The notes under the pieces were generated by a model. That model was not told where the DNA came from. It did not search any database and saw only the letters and a list, made by a program, of their open reading frames with translations. From contig CAZPQV010000005.1 in the NCBI GenBank assembly GCA_964588705.1, positions 1-64,000 on the forward strand: a stretch of DNA of 64,000 bases. The letters are read 5' to 3'. This DNA is from CAZPQV01 sp964588705 (lineage in GTDB: Bacteria > Bacteroidota > Bacteroidia > Flavobacteriales > Weeksellaceae). Positions 1-7,755 of this stretch are shown here, one piece after another. The stretch's first letter is position 1. Each line of letters opens with the position of its first letter. The translations under genes and the position numbers were made by a program.

Positions 1-9
1 ACCAATCAA

Positions 10-41
10 AAAAATGTCAGAAGAAATCTTCTGACATTTTT
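10..41. terminator. Hairpin terminator downstream of pgk
   Basis: A perfect 15-bp inverted repeat (arms 10-24 and 27-41) starts with five A and ends with five T, so it can act as a rho-independent terminator in either direction. It lies 24 bp past the pgk stop codon (pgk reads leftwards) and would also stop transcripts entering from the left edge. Confidence 0.8.
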
Positions 42-64
42 AATATAACTAAAATTTTAGTTTC

Positions 65-1255
65 TTATTTATTTATTGCAGCAACTCCGGGAAGTTCCAA
101 ACCTTCTAAACTTTCAAGCATTGCTCCTCCTCCTGTGGAAACATACGAAACTTTATCGTCGTAACCATTTTGTTTTACGAATGCTACACTGTCTCCTCCA
201 CCCACAAGTGAAAACGCTCCAAGGCTGGTTGCTTCAGCAATACTGTTTCCTAAAGAAACGGTTCCACCCGCAAAGTTCGGCATTTCAAAAACTCCTACAG
301 GTCCATTCCAAAGAATCGTTCTGGAGTTCATAATAATATCATGCATCAAAACTCTAGATTTTGGTCCCGCATCCAGTCCCATCCATCCTTCAGGAATATC
401 ATAAATATCTACAACCTTTTGTTCGGCATCATTATTAAATTCATCAGCGGCAACCACATCAACAGGAAGACAAACCTCCACATTCTGTGCTTTTGCTTTA
501 GATAAAATCTCCAATGCAAGTGTCATCTTATCCTCTTCTACCAAGGAGTTTCCGATAGTTCCGCCTAGAGCTTTTATAAATGTAAATGCCATTCCTCCCC
601 CAATTATCAGATTATCAACTGCGGGAAGCATATTTTCAATAATGGTAATTTTGGAGGAAACCTTCGAACCACCAATCACAGCAGTAATAGGTTTTTCACC
701 ACTTCTCAGCACTTTATCAATCGCCTCAAGTTCTTTTGCCATCAATAAACCGAAAAATTTAGTTGAAGGAAAATATTGAGCTATTACCGCAGTCGAAGCA
801 TGCTCTCTGTGAGCAGTTCCAAAAGCATCGTTTACATAAGCATCTGCATATTTTGAAAGTTTTTCTGCAAAATCCTTATCGCCTTTCTCTTCTTCATTAT
901 AAAATCTTAGATTTTCAAGTAAAAGGACTTCTCCCGGTTGCAGATTACCCGTCATATTCGTAGCATCTTCTCCCATACAGTCTGGACAGAATTTTACTTC
1001 TTTTCCAAGTACGTTTTCTATTTCAGGAACAATGTTTTTCAAAGAAAACTCTTCACTCACCTTCCCTTTCGGTCTTCCCAAGTGTGTCATCAGGATTACC
1101 GAACCGCCATCGCTCAGAATCTTTTCAATCGTTGGTTTTGCAGCAACAATCCGTGTATTGTCTGTCACTTTTAGATCAGCACTCTGCGGCACGTTGAAGT
1201 CTACCCTTACAAGCGCTTTCTTATCTTTGAAATTAAAATTATTGATAGTTTTCAT
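65..1255 (-). CDS. pgk: Phosphoglycerate kinase
   Basis: Converts 1,3-bisphosphoglycerate and ADP to 3-phosphoglycerate and ATP in glycolysis (cytosolic, monomeric). The 396-residue product is the normal bacterial length. Visible family motifs are the N-terminal substrate loop RVDFNVP (about residues 17-23), THLGRPKG (about 57-64), the hinge region, and the C-terminal nucleotide loops GGGDSVAFV (about 353) and STGGGAMLE (about 376). The ATG at 1253-1255 gives the canonical N-terminus MKTINNFNFKDKKALVRVDF. It is transcribed away from rpiB across a 650-bp gap. A Bacteroidota -7 element (TAAATTTG on the minus strand) lies 29 bp upstream. Function is certain from sequence. Confidence 0.98.
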   Translation of the reverse strand: MKTINNFNFKDKKALVRVDFNVPQSADLKVTDNTRIVAAKPTIEKILSDGGSVILMTHLGRPKGKVSEEFSLKNIVPEIENVLGKEVKFCPDCMGEDATNMTGNLQPGEVLLLENLRFYNEEEKGDKDFAEKLSKYADAYVNDAFGTAHREHASTAVIAQYFPSTKFFGLLMAKELEAIDKVLRSGEKPITAVIGGSKVSSKITIIENMLPAVDNLIIGGGMAFTFIKALGGTIGNSLVEEDKMTLALEILSKAKAQNVEVCLPVDVVAADEFNNDAEQKVVDIYDIPEGWMGLDAGPKSRVLMHDIIMNSRTILWNGPVGVFEMPNFAGGTVSLGNSIAEATSLGAFSLVGGGDSVAFVKQNGYDDKVSYVSTGGGAMLESLEGLELPGVAAINK

Positions 1256-1283
1256 AAAGAATTTTCTTTGGAATTATGTCTTA

Positions 1284-1291
1284 CAAATTTA
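1284..1291 (-). promoter_or_regulatory. Bacteroidota -7 promoter element for pgk
   Basis: The minus strand reads TAAATTTG, an exact match to the Bacteroidota -7 consensus TAnnTTTG. It lies 29 bp upstream of the pgk ATG. I see no convincing TTTG at the -33 position, so only the -7 half is supported. Confidence 0.45.
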
Positions 1292-1874
1292 AGATTTAAA
1301 AGCCGGAAAAAAAACCTGAGTTATCAAAAAATCACACAACATTTATCATCAACATTATTTATCTATTTTGTAATTTTTAAAAGAAAGATTGTTGTATGTT
1401 GTTGTTATGTGTTGTGAATTATGGGGAAAACTTTTTTTTATTTTTTGATAACATTTAATTTCTTTTTAGTTCATATTAAATCAACATTATAATTGATTGA
1501 TTATATGAAGATTTGGATGCTTATCAACACATGTGCATAACTTACAAACAGGAGGTTTTATGAAGAAAAGTTTTGCTTAAAACTTCATCATATTCACATG
1601 GTAATTAAAAACAAGTTGCTCATTATTTTATCTTCAATAAATCTCAATATGAAATTAATATGAATTAAAAAAATGAAACTTTTAATGATTTATCCACATT
1701 AGTTTTAAGAAGTATTAACATAAATCTTAACAAAATGTTAAGTAATACAGTGTCAAAGGATTGAATATTTAATAATAAATTTATCTGGCTAATAATAAGT
1801 ATTTTAAATAAGTAGAGATTTACAATGAAGCAAAATCTTCATGTGGATAAAACAAAGTTTAAACTTAGAAATGG

Positions 1875-1882
1875 TAAATTTG
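1875..1882 (+). promoter_or_regulatory. Bacteroidota -7 promoter element for rpiB-rnr
   Basis: TAAATTTG matches TAnnTTTG exactly and lies 23 bp before the rpiB ATG. The -33 box is weak (TTTA). A DnaA-box-like sequence (1842-1850) sits immediately upstream, so DnaA binding could influence this promoter; that is inference. Confidence 0.45.
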
Positions 1883-1905
1883 TAGATATCTAATAAAAAA
1901 TTATA

Positions 1906-2334
1906 ATGAAAAAATTAGCCATCGCCGCTGACCACGCCGGTTTCGAATACAAAGAATACTTAAAAAAACAATTGGAAGGTAAGTATGAGATTACCGATTA
2001 CGGAACTCATTCTGCCGACAGTGTAGATTACCCGGATTTTGTACATCCGGCTGCAACTTCCGTGGAAAACGGTGAAAATGAAATGGGAATTCTGATCTGT
2101 GGCAGTGGACAGGGCGTTCAGTTAACCGCAAATAAGCACCAGAAGGTTCGTTGCGCACTTTGTTGGATGCCGGAACTGGCAGAACTTTCAAGACAGCACA
2201 ATAATTGCAATATGATTGCAATACCGGCAAGATTCATCGCTAAAGAACTTGCTCTGGAAATCGTGGAAAAGTTCCTCAACACCGATTTTGAGGGAGGTAG
2301 ACACGAAAACAGGGTAAACAAGATATCTTGCTAA
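1906..2334 (+). CDS. rpiB: Ribose-5-phosphate isomerase B
   Basis: Interconverts ribose 5-phosphate and ribulose 5-phosphate in the pentose phosphate pathway. The 142-residue size is typical of the RpiB/LacAB family. Family features are the N-terminal AADHAGFEYKEYL (residues 7-19, substrate-binding Asp-His), the catalytic-cysteine loop ICGSGQG (Cys65 by counting) and the C-terminal arginine segment RHENRVNKI. It is the first gene to the right of the candidate origin. rnr follows after 22 bp, so the two are probably one transcript. Confidence 0.96.
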   Translation: MKKLAIAADHAGFEYKEYLKKQLEGKYEITDYGTHSADSVDYPDFVHPAATSVENGENEMGILICGSGQGVQLTANKHQKVRCALCWMPELAELSRQHNNCNMIAIPARFIAKELALEIVEKFLNTDFEGGRHENRVNKISC

Positions 2335-2356
2335 ATCCAAACACACAAAATATTAT

Positions 2357-4510
2357 ATGTCTAAAAAATCCAAATTCATCAGTCATAAAAACAATCATAA
2401 ACTGCAGGAAATCGGAAGAAAAATTCTTGCTTTTATGAATGAAAAATCCACTAAAATCTATAATTATAAGCAGATTTCAGATGGAATTGACTACAAAAAT
2501 CCAAGACAGCGCGAACAGGTAATACAGGCACTGCACAAACTTCTGGCCGACGAAAGAATAAAAGAAGTTGAAAAGGGAAAATACATCGTCAACCTGAAGA
2601 TCGCCGGAACTTTAACCGGTGTTATCGATTTTAATCAGGCCGGAAATGCTTATGTAAAAGTTGAAGGTCTGGAAGATGATGTTTTCGTGCACTCTAAGAA
2701 CGTGAAAGATGCTCTGCAGGGCGATACCGTTCTTATAGTTACTTATTATTATAAAGGAAAAAAGCTTGAAGGTTCGGTTCTTCAGGTGATTGAGCGTAAT
2801 AAAACTGATTTCGTAGGTACTTTCGATTACATCGCTCATAAAGAATTTGGTTTTGTAGTGGCTGATAAGAAGGCGATTCACTCAGACATTTTTGTTAAAA
2901 AAGATAAATTCAACGGCGCAAAACACGGCGACAAAGTTGTGGTGAGAATGCTCGGTTGGAAAAAAGGAGATAAAAACCCTGAAGGTGAAATTATCCAGGT
3001 TCTTGGAGCTCCCGGAGAGCACGAAACCGAAATTCATTCCATCCTTGCGGAATATGGGTTACCATATAGTTTTCCGGAGGAAGTTGAAAGAGAAGCAAAT
3101 CAGATTGATACGGAAATTCGTGATCACGAAGTTGCAAAACGCTGGGATATGCGCGATACACTTACTTTTACCATCGACCCAAAAGATGCAAAAGACTTTG
3201 ATGATGCTCTTTCCATTAAGAAATTACAAAACGGAAACTGGGAAATTGGGGTTCATATCGCTGATGTGTCGCACTATGTAACTCCAGGAACTTTAATCGA
3301 CGATGAGGCATACAATCGTGCTACATCCGTTTATTTGGTGGATAGAGTGGTACCGATGTTGCCTGAAGTGTTGAGTAATGGTGTTTGTTCGCTTCGTCCT
3401 AATGAGGATAAATACACATTTTCTGCAGTTTTCGAAATGAACGATAATGCAGAAGTGCTGAAACAATGGTTTGGAAGAACCGTAACACATTCTGACAGAA
3501 GATTTACCTACGAAGAAGCGCAGGAAAGAATTGAAACCAAAGAAGGCGATTTGGCTGAGGAAATCCTCGTTTTGGATCGACTTGCCAAACTGATGCGTGA
3601 ACGCAGAATAAAGAACGGAGCCATTACTTTCGACAGAAGCGAAGTTCGTTTCAACCTCGATGAAAACAACGAACCAATTGGTGTTTACTTCAAAATGAGT
3701 AAAGATTCCAATCATCTGATTGAAGAATTCATGCTTTTGGCAAACAGAAAAGTTTCCGAATATATTTCACTGAGCAGAAAAGGGGAGAGAACCAATAATA
3801 CCTTTATTTACCGTATTCACGAAGATCCGGATCCTGCAAAACTTGAGGCGCTGAAAGAATTTGTAGCATCATTCGGCTATAAAATGAATTTATCAAATTC
3901 CAAAAGAACTACCGAAAGTATGAATGCTTTACTGAAAGGTGTTCAGGGAAAACCGGAAGAAAATATGATTGAAACCTTGGCGATGCGCTCGATGAGTAAA
4001 GCAATTTATTCCACCGAACCAATCGGACATTACGGACTTGGTTTTGAGTATTATTCGCATTTTACATCTCCAATCAGAAGGTATCCCGATATTATTGCGC
4101 ACAGACTGTTACAGCATTATTTGGATGGCGGGAAATCTCCGAATAAAATGGATGTTGAAGAGCAGGCAAAACACAGTTCGGCAATGGAACGTTTGGCTGC
4201 AGATGCGGAAAGAGACAGTATAAAATTCATGCAGGTGAAGTTTATGGAGAAACATCTTGGTGAGGTTTTCGAAGGGGTAATTTCCGGGGTTGCAGAATTT
4301 GGCTTCTGGGTTGAAATCCCTGAAAATGGGGCAGAAGGACTCATTAAACTTCGCGACTTAACCGATGATTCTTATATGTATGATGCCAAGAACCACGCCG
4401 TTTTCGGCACTCGCCACGGAAGACAGTTTCAGTTGGGCGATAAGGTAAAAATTAAGGTTATGAAAGCCAATTTGGTACAGAAACAGCTCGATTTCAAAAT
4501 CGTCGATTAA
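2357..4510 (+). CDS. rnr: Ribonuclease R (RNase II family 3'-5' exoribonuclease)
   Basis: Processively degrades structured RNA from the 3' end, acting in RNA quality control and decay. At 717 residues it has the full RNase R layout: a basic N-terminal region, two cold-shock-type OB folds, a central RNB catalytic domain with the metal-binding signature DPKDAKDFDDALSI (about residue 275) and the FTSPIRRYPDIIAHR segment (about 570), and a C-terminal S1 domain (about residues 635-715). Spacing and strand put it in an operon with rpiB. The start ATG gives the lysine-rich N-terminus MSKKSKFISHKNNHK seen in flavobacterial homologues. Confidence 0.96.
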   Translation: MSKKSKFISHKNNHKLQEIGRKILAFMNEKSTKIYNYKQISDGIDYKNPRQREQVIQALHKLLADERIKEVEKGKYIVNLKIAGTLTGVIDFNQAGNAYVKVEGLEDDVFVHSKNVKDALQGDTVLIVTYYYKGKKLEGSVLQVIERNKTDFVGTFDYIAHKEFGFVVADKKAIHSDIFVKKDKFNGAKHGDKVVVRMLGWKKGDKNPEGEIIQVLGAPGEHETEIHSILAEYGLPYSFPEEVEREANQIDTEIRDHEVAKRWDMRDTLTFTIDPKDAKDFDDALSIKKLQNGNWEIGVHIADVSHYVTPGTLIDDEAYNRATSVYLVDRVVPMLPEVLSNGVCSLRPNEDKYTFSAVFEMNDNAEVLKQWFGRTVTHSDRRFTYEEAQERIETKEGDLAEEILVLDRLAKLMRERRIKNGAITFDRSEVRFNLDENNEPIGVYFKMSKDSNHLIEEFMLLANRKVSEYISLSRKGERTNNTFIYRIHEDPDPAKLEALKEFVASFGYKMNLSNSKRTTESMNALLKGVQGKPEENMIETLAMRSMSKAIYSTEPIGHYGLGFEYYSHFTSPIRRYPDIIAHRLLQHYLDGGKSPNKMDVEEQAKHSSAMERLAADAERDSIKFMQVKFMEKHLGEVFEGVISGVAEFGFWVEIPENGAEGLIKLRDLTDDSYMYDAKNHAVFGTRHGRQFQLGDKVKIKVMKANLVQKQLDFKIVD

Positions 4511-4554
4511 TCTGTAAAATGTATATTTGTTCCGGATAACTGAAAAAGTATCGG

Positions 4555-5232
4555 ATGTTCGAACTTATATTTTCTGCGATTGGTCTTGGTTTTATGTTGA
4601 GTTTGGTCTTCATTGGGCCAATCTTTTTTCTACTGATTGAAACCAGTTTTTCCCGAGGTCCGCGACATGCATTATCATTGGATATGGGCGTAATTGCAGC
4701 CGATATTATCTGCATTATTGCCGCGTATTTTGCCAGTTCAGATATCGTGCACCTTATAGACAAGCATCCTGGTTTTTATCGCATTACCGCCCTCATTATC
4801 TTTGTTTACGGTATTTTTATGTTTGTTTCTAAAACAAAAATGCACCTCGATGGCGAAAAGAAACTCATCAGCCAGAACTATTGGAAAACTTTTCTAAACG
4901 GATTCCTGTTAAATATGCTCAATATAGGGGTATTATTATTTTGGCTGGTAACCGTGATTTCTGTGCGTAAAAACTACCCTGAAACGCAGGATTTCGCCTT
5001 ATATTTAGGTATTGTAATTCTCACTTATTTTGCCATAGATTTATTAAAAATTTATCTGGCTAAAACTTTCCATTATAAACTTACTGAAAACGTTGCAAAC
5101 CTTATCAGAAAAGGAGTTGGAGTAATTTTGGTTCTGTTCAGTATCGGTATTTTTATGCAAAGTTATTCTAAATACAACCGCTTCGAAAAAGAACTAGAAA
5201 AAGCAGAAATGGAACTACCCAAATTGAAATAA
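4555..5232 (+). CDS. LysE-family amino acid exporter-like membrane protein
   Basis: A 225-residue integral membrane protein with about six hydrophobic segments (roughly residues 2-25, 38-60, 68-88, 118-140, 148-170 and 185-205). The N-terminal segment LGFMLSLVFIGPIFFLLIET resembles the GPxxxLl motif of LysE/RhtB translocators, which export amino acids or related small molecules by proton antiport. The short linker with KTKMHLDGEKK fits the cytosolic loop of the family. The substrate cannot be told from sequence. It is 44 bp after rnr and 2 bp before the broken LD-carboxypeptidase gene, so probably co-transcribed with both. Confidence 0.82.
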   Translation: MFELIFSAIGLGFMLSLVFIGPIFFLLIETSFSRGPRHALSLDMGVIAADIICIIAAYFASSDIVHLIDKHPGFYRITALIIFVYGIFMFVSKTKMHLDGEKKLISQNYWKTFLNGFLLNMLNIGVLLFWLVTVISVRKNYPETQDFALYLGIVILTYFAIDLLKIYLAKTFHYKLTENVANLIRKGVGVILVLFSIGIFMQSYSKYNRFEKELEKAEMELPKLK

Positions 5233-5234
5233 TA

Positions 5235-6164
5235 ATGAAAGAAATCATTTATCCAAAACCTATAAAAAAAGGTGCTAAAATCGCCATAATTTCTCCGGCA
5301 GGTTACGTGGAAGAACCGCAGCTCGATAAGACCTTGGAGCTTATAAAAAGCAAAGGATATGAACCAGTTTTAGGAAAACACGTTTATGGAAAATTCGAAA
5401 ATGGTTATCCATATTCGGGAACAGAAAAAGAGAGGATTTCAGATTTAAACTGGGCTTTAAACGATGATGAAATTTCGGCAATTTGGGCTTCACGAGGAGG
5501 TTATGGATGTCAGCATTTACTGAAACATTTAAAACTTAATAAATTCAGAAAAAATCCGAAATGGTATATTGGATATTCCGATAATACAGTTATTCACAGT
5601 TTTTTGCTTAAAAAAGGGTTTCCAAACATCAACGGACAGAAGAATAAAACATAAAGTTATGGTGTTGCAGAAGAAGGATATGAAATGATTTTCGACATTC
5701 TGAAAGGTAAATCACCGAAAATTTTAGTTGAAGAACAAAAACTGAATAAAAATGGTAAAGCCGAAGGTAAATTGGTGGGTGGAAACCTTGCTCTAATCTA
5801 CGCTTTACTGGGAACCCGATATTCATTTGATTTTAAAGACAGCATTCTTTTTATTGAGGAAATAGGGGAGAACTTCTATTCGCTCGACCGTATGTTGATG
5901 AGCTTAGATTTAGCAGGAGTATTTGATAAAATAAAAGGGATGATTGTTGGCGGAATGATTAATATGGGAAAAGAAGCCGACAATAAGGAATACGAAGAAA
6001 GCTTCGACAGTTTCGCCTATCAGCTGATTTCTGAAAGAATTAAGAAATATGATTTCCCTGTGATTTTTGGATTTCCAAACGGTCATATTTTCGATAACAG
6101 ACCAATCATCATCGGAGCAAAAGTGAAGATGGAAGTTGGAAAAACCATTAAAGTTACTTTCTGA
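5235..6164 (+). pseudogene. LD-carboxypeptidase (LdcA/MccF family) interrupted by one in-frame stop
   Basis: Intact family members (peptidase S66) remove the terminal D-Ala from muropeptide tetrapeptides during peptidoglycan recycling. The frame opens at ATG 5235 and would encode about 309 residues, but codon 140 is TAA (5652-5654). Reading resumes in the same frame with SYGVAEEGYEMIFDIL, matching the next part of the family, so no base is missing: one substitution (for example TCA to TAA) explains it. The N-terminal piece keeps the nucleophile region IGYSDNTVIHSF. The Glu (LFIEEIGE) and His (FPNGHIFDNRP) regions lie after the stop. It may be a true nonsense mutation, an assembly error, or readthrough. 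Downstream ATGs (for example 5685) would make only the C-terminal part. Confidence 0.85.
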
Positions 6165-6180
6165 TTAAAAACCTCATAGC

Positions 6181-6552
6181 ATGGCTGACCACACTGATTT
6201 CGGAAAAACTGCGGAAGATTTGGCAGCAGATTATCTGGTGAGAGAAGGTTATAAAATCCTTGCGAGAAATTTCCGTTTTCAGAAAGCCGAGATTGATATC
6301 ATTGCCGAATTCAACGAAGAAATCATCATCGTTGAAGTGAAAGCAAGAGCAACAGATGCCTTTATGGAACCACATGAAGCCGTTAACAAGCGTAAAATCC
6401 GTTTAATTGTAAATGCTGCAGATGCGTTTATGAATCAGGAGAACAGAGATCAGCACGTTCGGTTCGATATTATTTCAGTATTGCCTGATAAAAAAGGAAA
6501 ACTCGAAATAAACCATATCATTGATGCCTTCGACAGCTTCGATGCTAACTAA
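6181..6552 (+). CDS. YraN family (UPF0102) nuclease-fold protein
   Basis: A 123-residue protein of the UPF0102/YraN family, which has a restriction-endonuclease-like fold but no firmly established role. Conserved features are FGKTAEDLAADYL near the N-terminus, the GY-ILARNFR segment, and the putative metal site with E-I-D-I-I-A followed by IIIVEVKAR (about residues 38-60), a PD-(D/E)xK-like pattern. It follows the LD-carboxypeptidase gene by 16 bp and ends the rpiB-rnr-lysE-ldc-yraN run. A strong palindromic terminator follows the stop codon. Confidence 0.9.
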   Translation: MADHTDFGKTAEDLAADYLVREGYKILARNFRFQKAEIDIIAEFNEEIIIVEVKARATDAFMEPHEAVNKRKIRLIVNAADAFMNQENRDQHVRFDIISVLPDKKGKLEINHIIDAFDSFDAN

Positions 6553-6554
6553 AA

Positions 6555-6578
6555 AAAATCCTGCAATTGCAGGATTTT
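6555..6578. terminator. Bidirectional terminator between yraN and sodC
   Basis: A perfect 24-bp palindrome (centre 6566/6567, core ATCCTGCAATTGCAGGAT) has A-rich sequence on the left and T-rich sequence on the right. It lies between convergent genes and can end both transcripts. Confidence 0.85.
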
Positions 6579-6616
6579 CTCTTTTAATTCTTTGTCTACC
6601 AGAAGACGTCAAGGTT

Positions 6617-7120
6617 TTATTTAATCTCAACACATCCGATTCTTCCGCCGGCATTTCCGGTTGGCTGCGTTTTGAAATCATCCTCTTTTGCGTGGATAAT
6701 GATAGATTTACCAACGATATTTTTGGTGGGATCGCTACAGCCGATACACCATTTATCGGTTTTCATCACCAGTCTCGCAACTCCTTTTGAGTCGGCTTTA
6801 AGGTTTCCTAAATCACCTACGTGATGTTCTCCAACACCCCATTTTCCGTGCTGGTGCGAGGTTGGATTCCAGTGTCCTCCGGCTGAACTTCCGTCAGCAG
6901 CAGAACAGTCGCCAAATTCGTGGATATGCGCTGCATGAGTTCCGTTTGCAGGAAGTTCATAAACGTTCATGTCCATTTCAACGGTTTTACCGGTTTGTGT
7001 AAATTTTACATTTCCCTGAGTTGCAGTTCCGCTTTTTGATTGAATCGTGTAAGTTTTTGTAGTAGAGCATGATGTGATGCTGAGTAATGCAGCGCCGGCA
7101 AATAGAAAATACAATTTCAT
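6617..7120 (-). CDS. sodC: Copper-zinc superoxide dismutase family lipoprotein
   Basis: Dismutates superoxide outside the cytoplasm. The 167-residue product starts with a lipoprotein signal peptide ending SITSC (lipidated Cys18). Copper and zinc ligands are visible: HIHEFGDC with the disulphide cysteine, the GGHWNPTSHQHG zinc loop, an Asp in the region of GDLGNL, and the C-terminal AGGRIGCVEI containing the active-site arginine and the partner cysteine of the disulphide. The HAKEDDF segment (electrostatic and copper-site histidine) is also conserved. It is convergent with yraN and shares its terminator. A periplasmic or outer-membrane location is inferred from the lipobox. Confidence 0.94.
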   Translation of the reverse strand: MKLYFLFAGAALLSITSCSTTKTYTIQSKSGTATQGNVKFTQTGKTVEMDMNVYELPANGTHAAHIHEFGDCSAADGSSAGGHWNPTSHQHGKWGVGEHHVGDLGNLKADSKGVARLVMKTDKWCIGCSDPTKNIVGKSIIIHAKEDDFKTQPTGNAGGRIGCVEIK

Positions 7121-7327
7121 AATAGTAATTTTTTAGGTTATTTTATGTGAAAATAAAACGGTTTTTTCAGATAAAAATCTCCATTTATTATCCGAGAATT
7201 CACAAGAATGAAATTTACGGATTAAATGATAAACAGAAAAATTTAGATTAAAACCATTCGGGTACAAGAGTTTAGCAGCAAAAATTATTCCTTTCAGCCT
7301 GATTTTAATGATTGTTAAAACACAGAA

Positions 7328-7362
7328 ATACGGTTCAGTCAGTAAAACATACGGTTCAGTCA
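7328..7362 (+). promoter_or_regulatory. Direct-repeat operator, probably for the LytTR regulator
   Basis: The 14-mer ATACGGTTCAGTCA occurs at 7328-7341 and again at 7349-7362, a period of exactly 21 bp (two helical turns). LytTR-type regulators bind pairs of about 9-bp direct repeats with 21-22-bp spacing. The core ACGGTTCAG fits the published general pattern [TA][AC][CA]GTTN[AG][TG] at 8 of 9 positions. The pair ends 7 bp before the -33 box of the operon that encodes a LytTR regulator, an ideal activator position. Autoregulation is inference. Confidence 0.65.
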
Positions 7363-7369
7363 ATAATAG

Positions 7370-7400
7370 TTTGTACAGATAAACTTCGGTTTTACCTTTA
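7370..7400 (+). promoter_or_regulatory. Promoter of the 2TM/histidine kinase/LytTR operon
   Basis: TTTG at 7370-7373, a 19-nt spacer, and TACCTTTA at 7393-7400 fit the Bacteroidota -33/-7 promoter (consensus TTTG and TAnnTTTG, one mismatch in the last base). The ATG of the first gene is 26 bp downstream of the -7 box. Confidence 0.65.
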
Positions 7401-7426
7401 CACCATCAAAATCAAAATAATACACT

Positions 7427-7720
7427 ATGGAAACTTACAGCAATGAAAACGAACGGTACGAAAGAGCAGTAAAACGTGTGAAAAAGATAAAAGGGTTTTA
7501 TAAACATGCGCTGATATATGTTTTCGTAAATGCTTTTATCATCATTAGTAATGTTTATTTTTCTAATATTGCTTTCGACGGAATCAACAGATTTTATACA
7601 CCCATTTTCTGGGGATTTGGACTTTTAGCACACGGTTTATCTGTGTTTATCCCCGAAAGCATTCTTGGTAGCGACTGGGAGGAACGGAAAATAAACGAAA
7701 TTATGAGGAAAAACCATTAA
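7427..7720 (+). CDS. 2TM domain-containing small membrane protein (copy 1)
   Basis: A 97-residue protein made almost entirely of one 2TM domain: a charged N-terminal helix (YERAVKRVKKIKGFYKHAL), TM1 (about residues 27-45), a short loop, TM2 (about 57-75) with FGLLAHGLSVF, and a C-terminal amphipathic segment containing WEERKINEIM. The family's biochemical role is unknown. It is the first gene behind the operon promoter and operator, followed after 35 bp by a histidine kinase that carries the same domain. I infer a membrane partner or modulator of that kinase. Confidence 0.85.
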   Translation: METYSNENERYERAVKRVKKIKGFYKHALIYVFVNAFIIISNVYFSNIAFDGINRFYTPIFWGFGLLAHGLSVFIPESILGSDWEERKINEIMRKNH

Positions 7721-7755
7721 TATTTATTTTATTTTTATCGTAAATAAAACCAATC

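Larger units (their letters stand above)
1256..1905. other. Non-coding AT-rich region with DnaA-box-like nonamers; candidate oriC
   Basis: This 650-bp gap between divergent pgk and rpiB has no plausible gene. It holds TTATCAACA (1521-1529), TGTGCATAA (1532-1540, complement TTATGCACA), TTATCCACA (1690-1698, exact DnaA-box consensus) and TGTGGATAA (1842-1850, exact consensus on the minus strand). An extremely AT-rich tract (about 1430-1510) lies just left of the first pair and could be an unwinding element. A short hairpin (AAGTTTT-gctt-AAAACTT, about 1568-1585) is also present. Divergent flanking genes and a mostly plus-strand gene order to the right fit a replication origin, but no dnaA, dnaN, gidA or parB gene is in view. 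The origin call is inference. Confidence 0.55.
7121..7426. other. 306-bp intergenic region between divergent sodC and the 2TM operon
   Basis: No gene is apparent. The right third holds a 14-bp direct repeat (7328-7362) and a full Bacteroidota promoter (7370-7400) for the 2TM operon. The left part (7121-7327) should carry the sodC promoter, but I could not identify a convincing TAnnTTTG on the minus strand there. Confidence 0.6.

Noticed and set aside
1549..1579. Strong Shine-Dalgarno AGGAGG followed by a 6-codon ORF (MKKSFA)
   Set aside because: Bacteroidota make little use of Shine-Dalgarno sites, the ORF is only six codons and lies in the candidate origin; more likely chance.
3293..3715. 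140-codon open frame antisense to rnr
   Set aside because: Lies entirely within the RNase R catalytic domain coding region and shows no domain.
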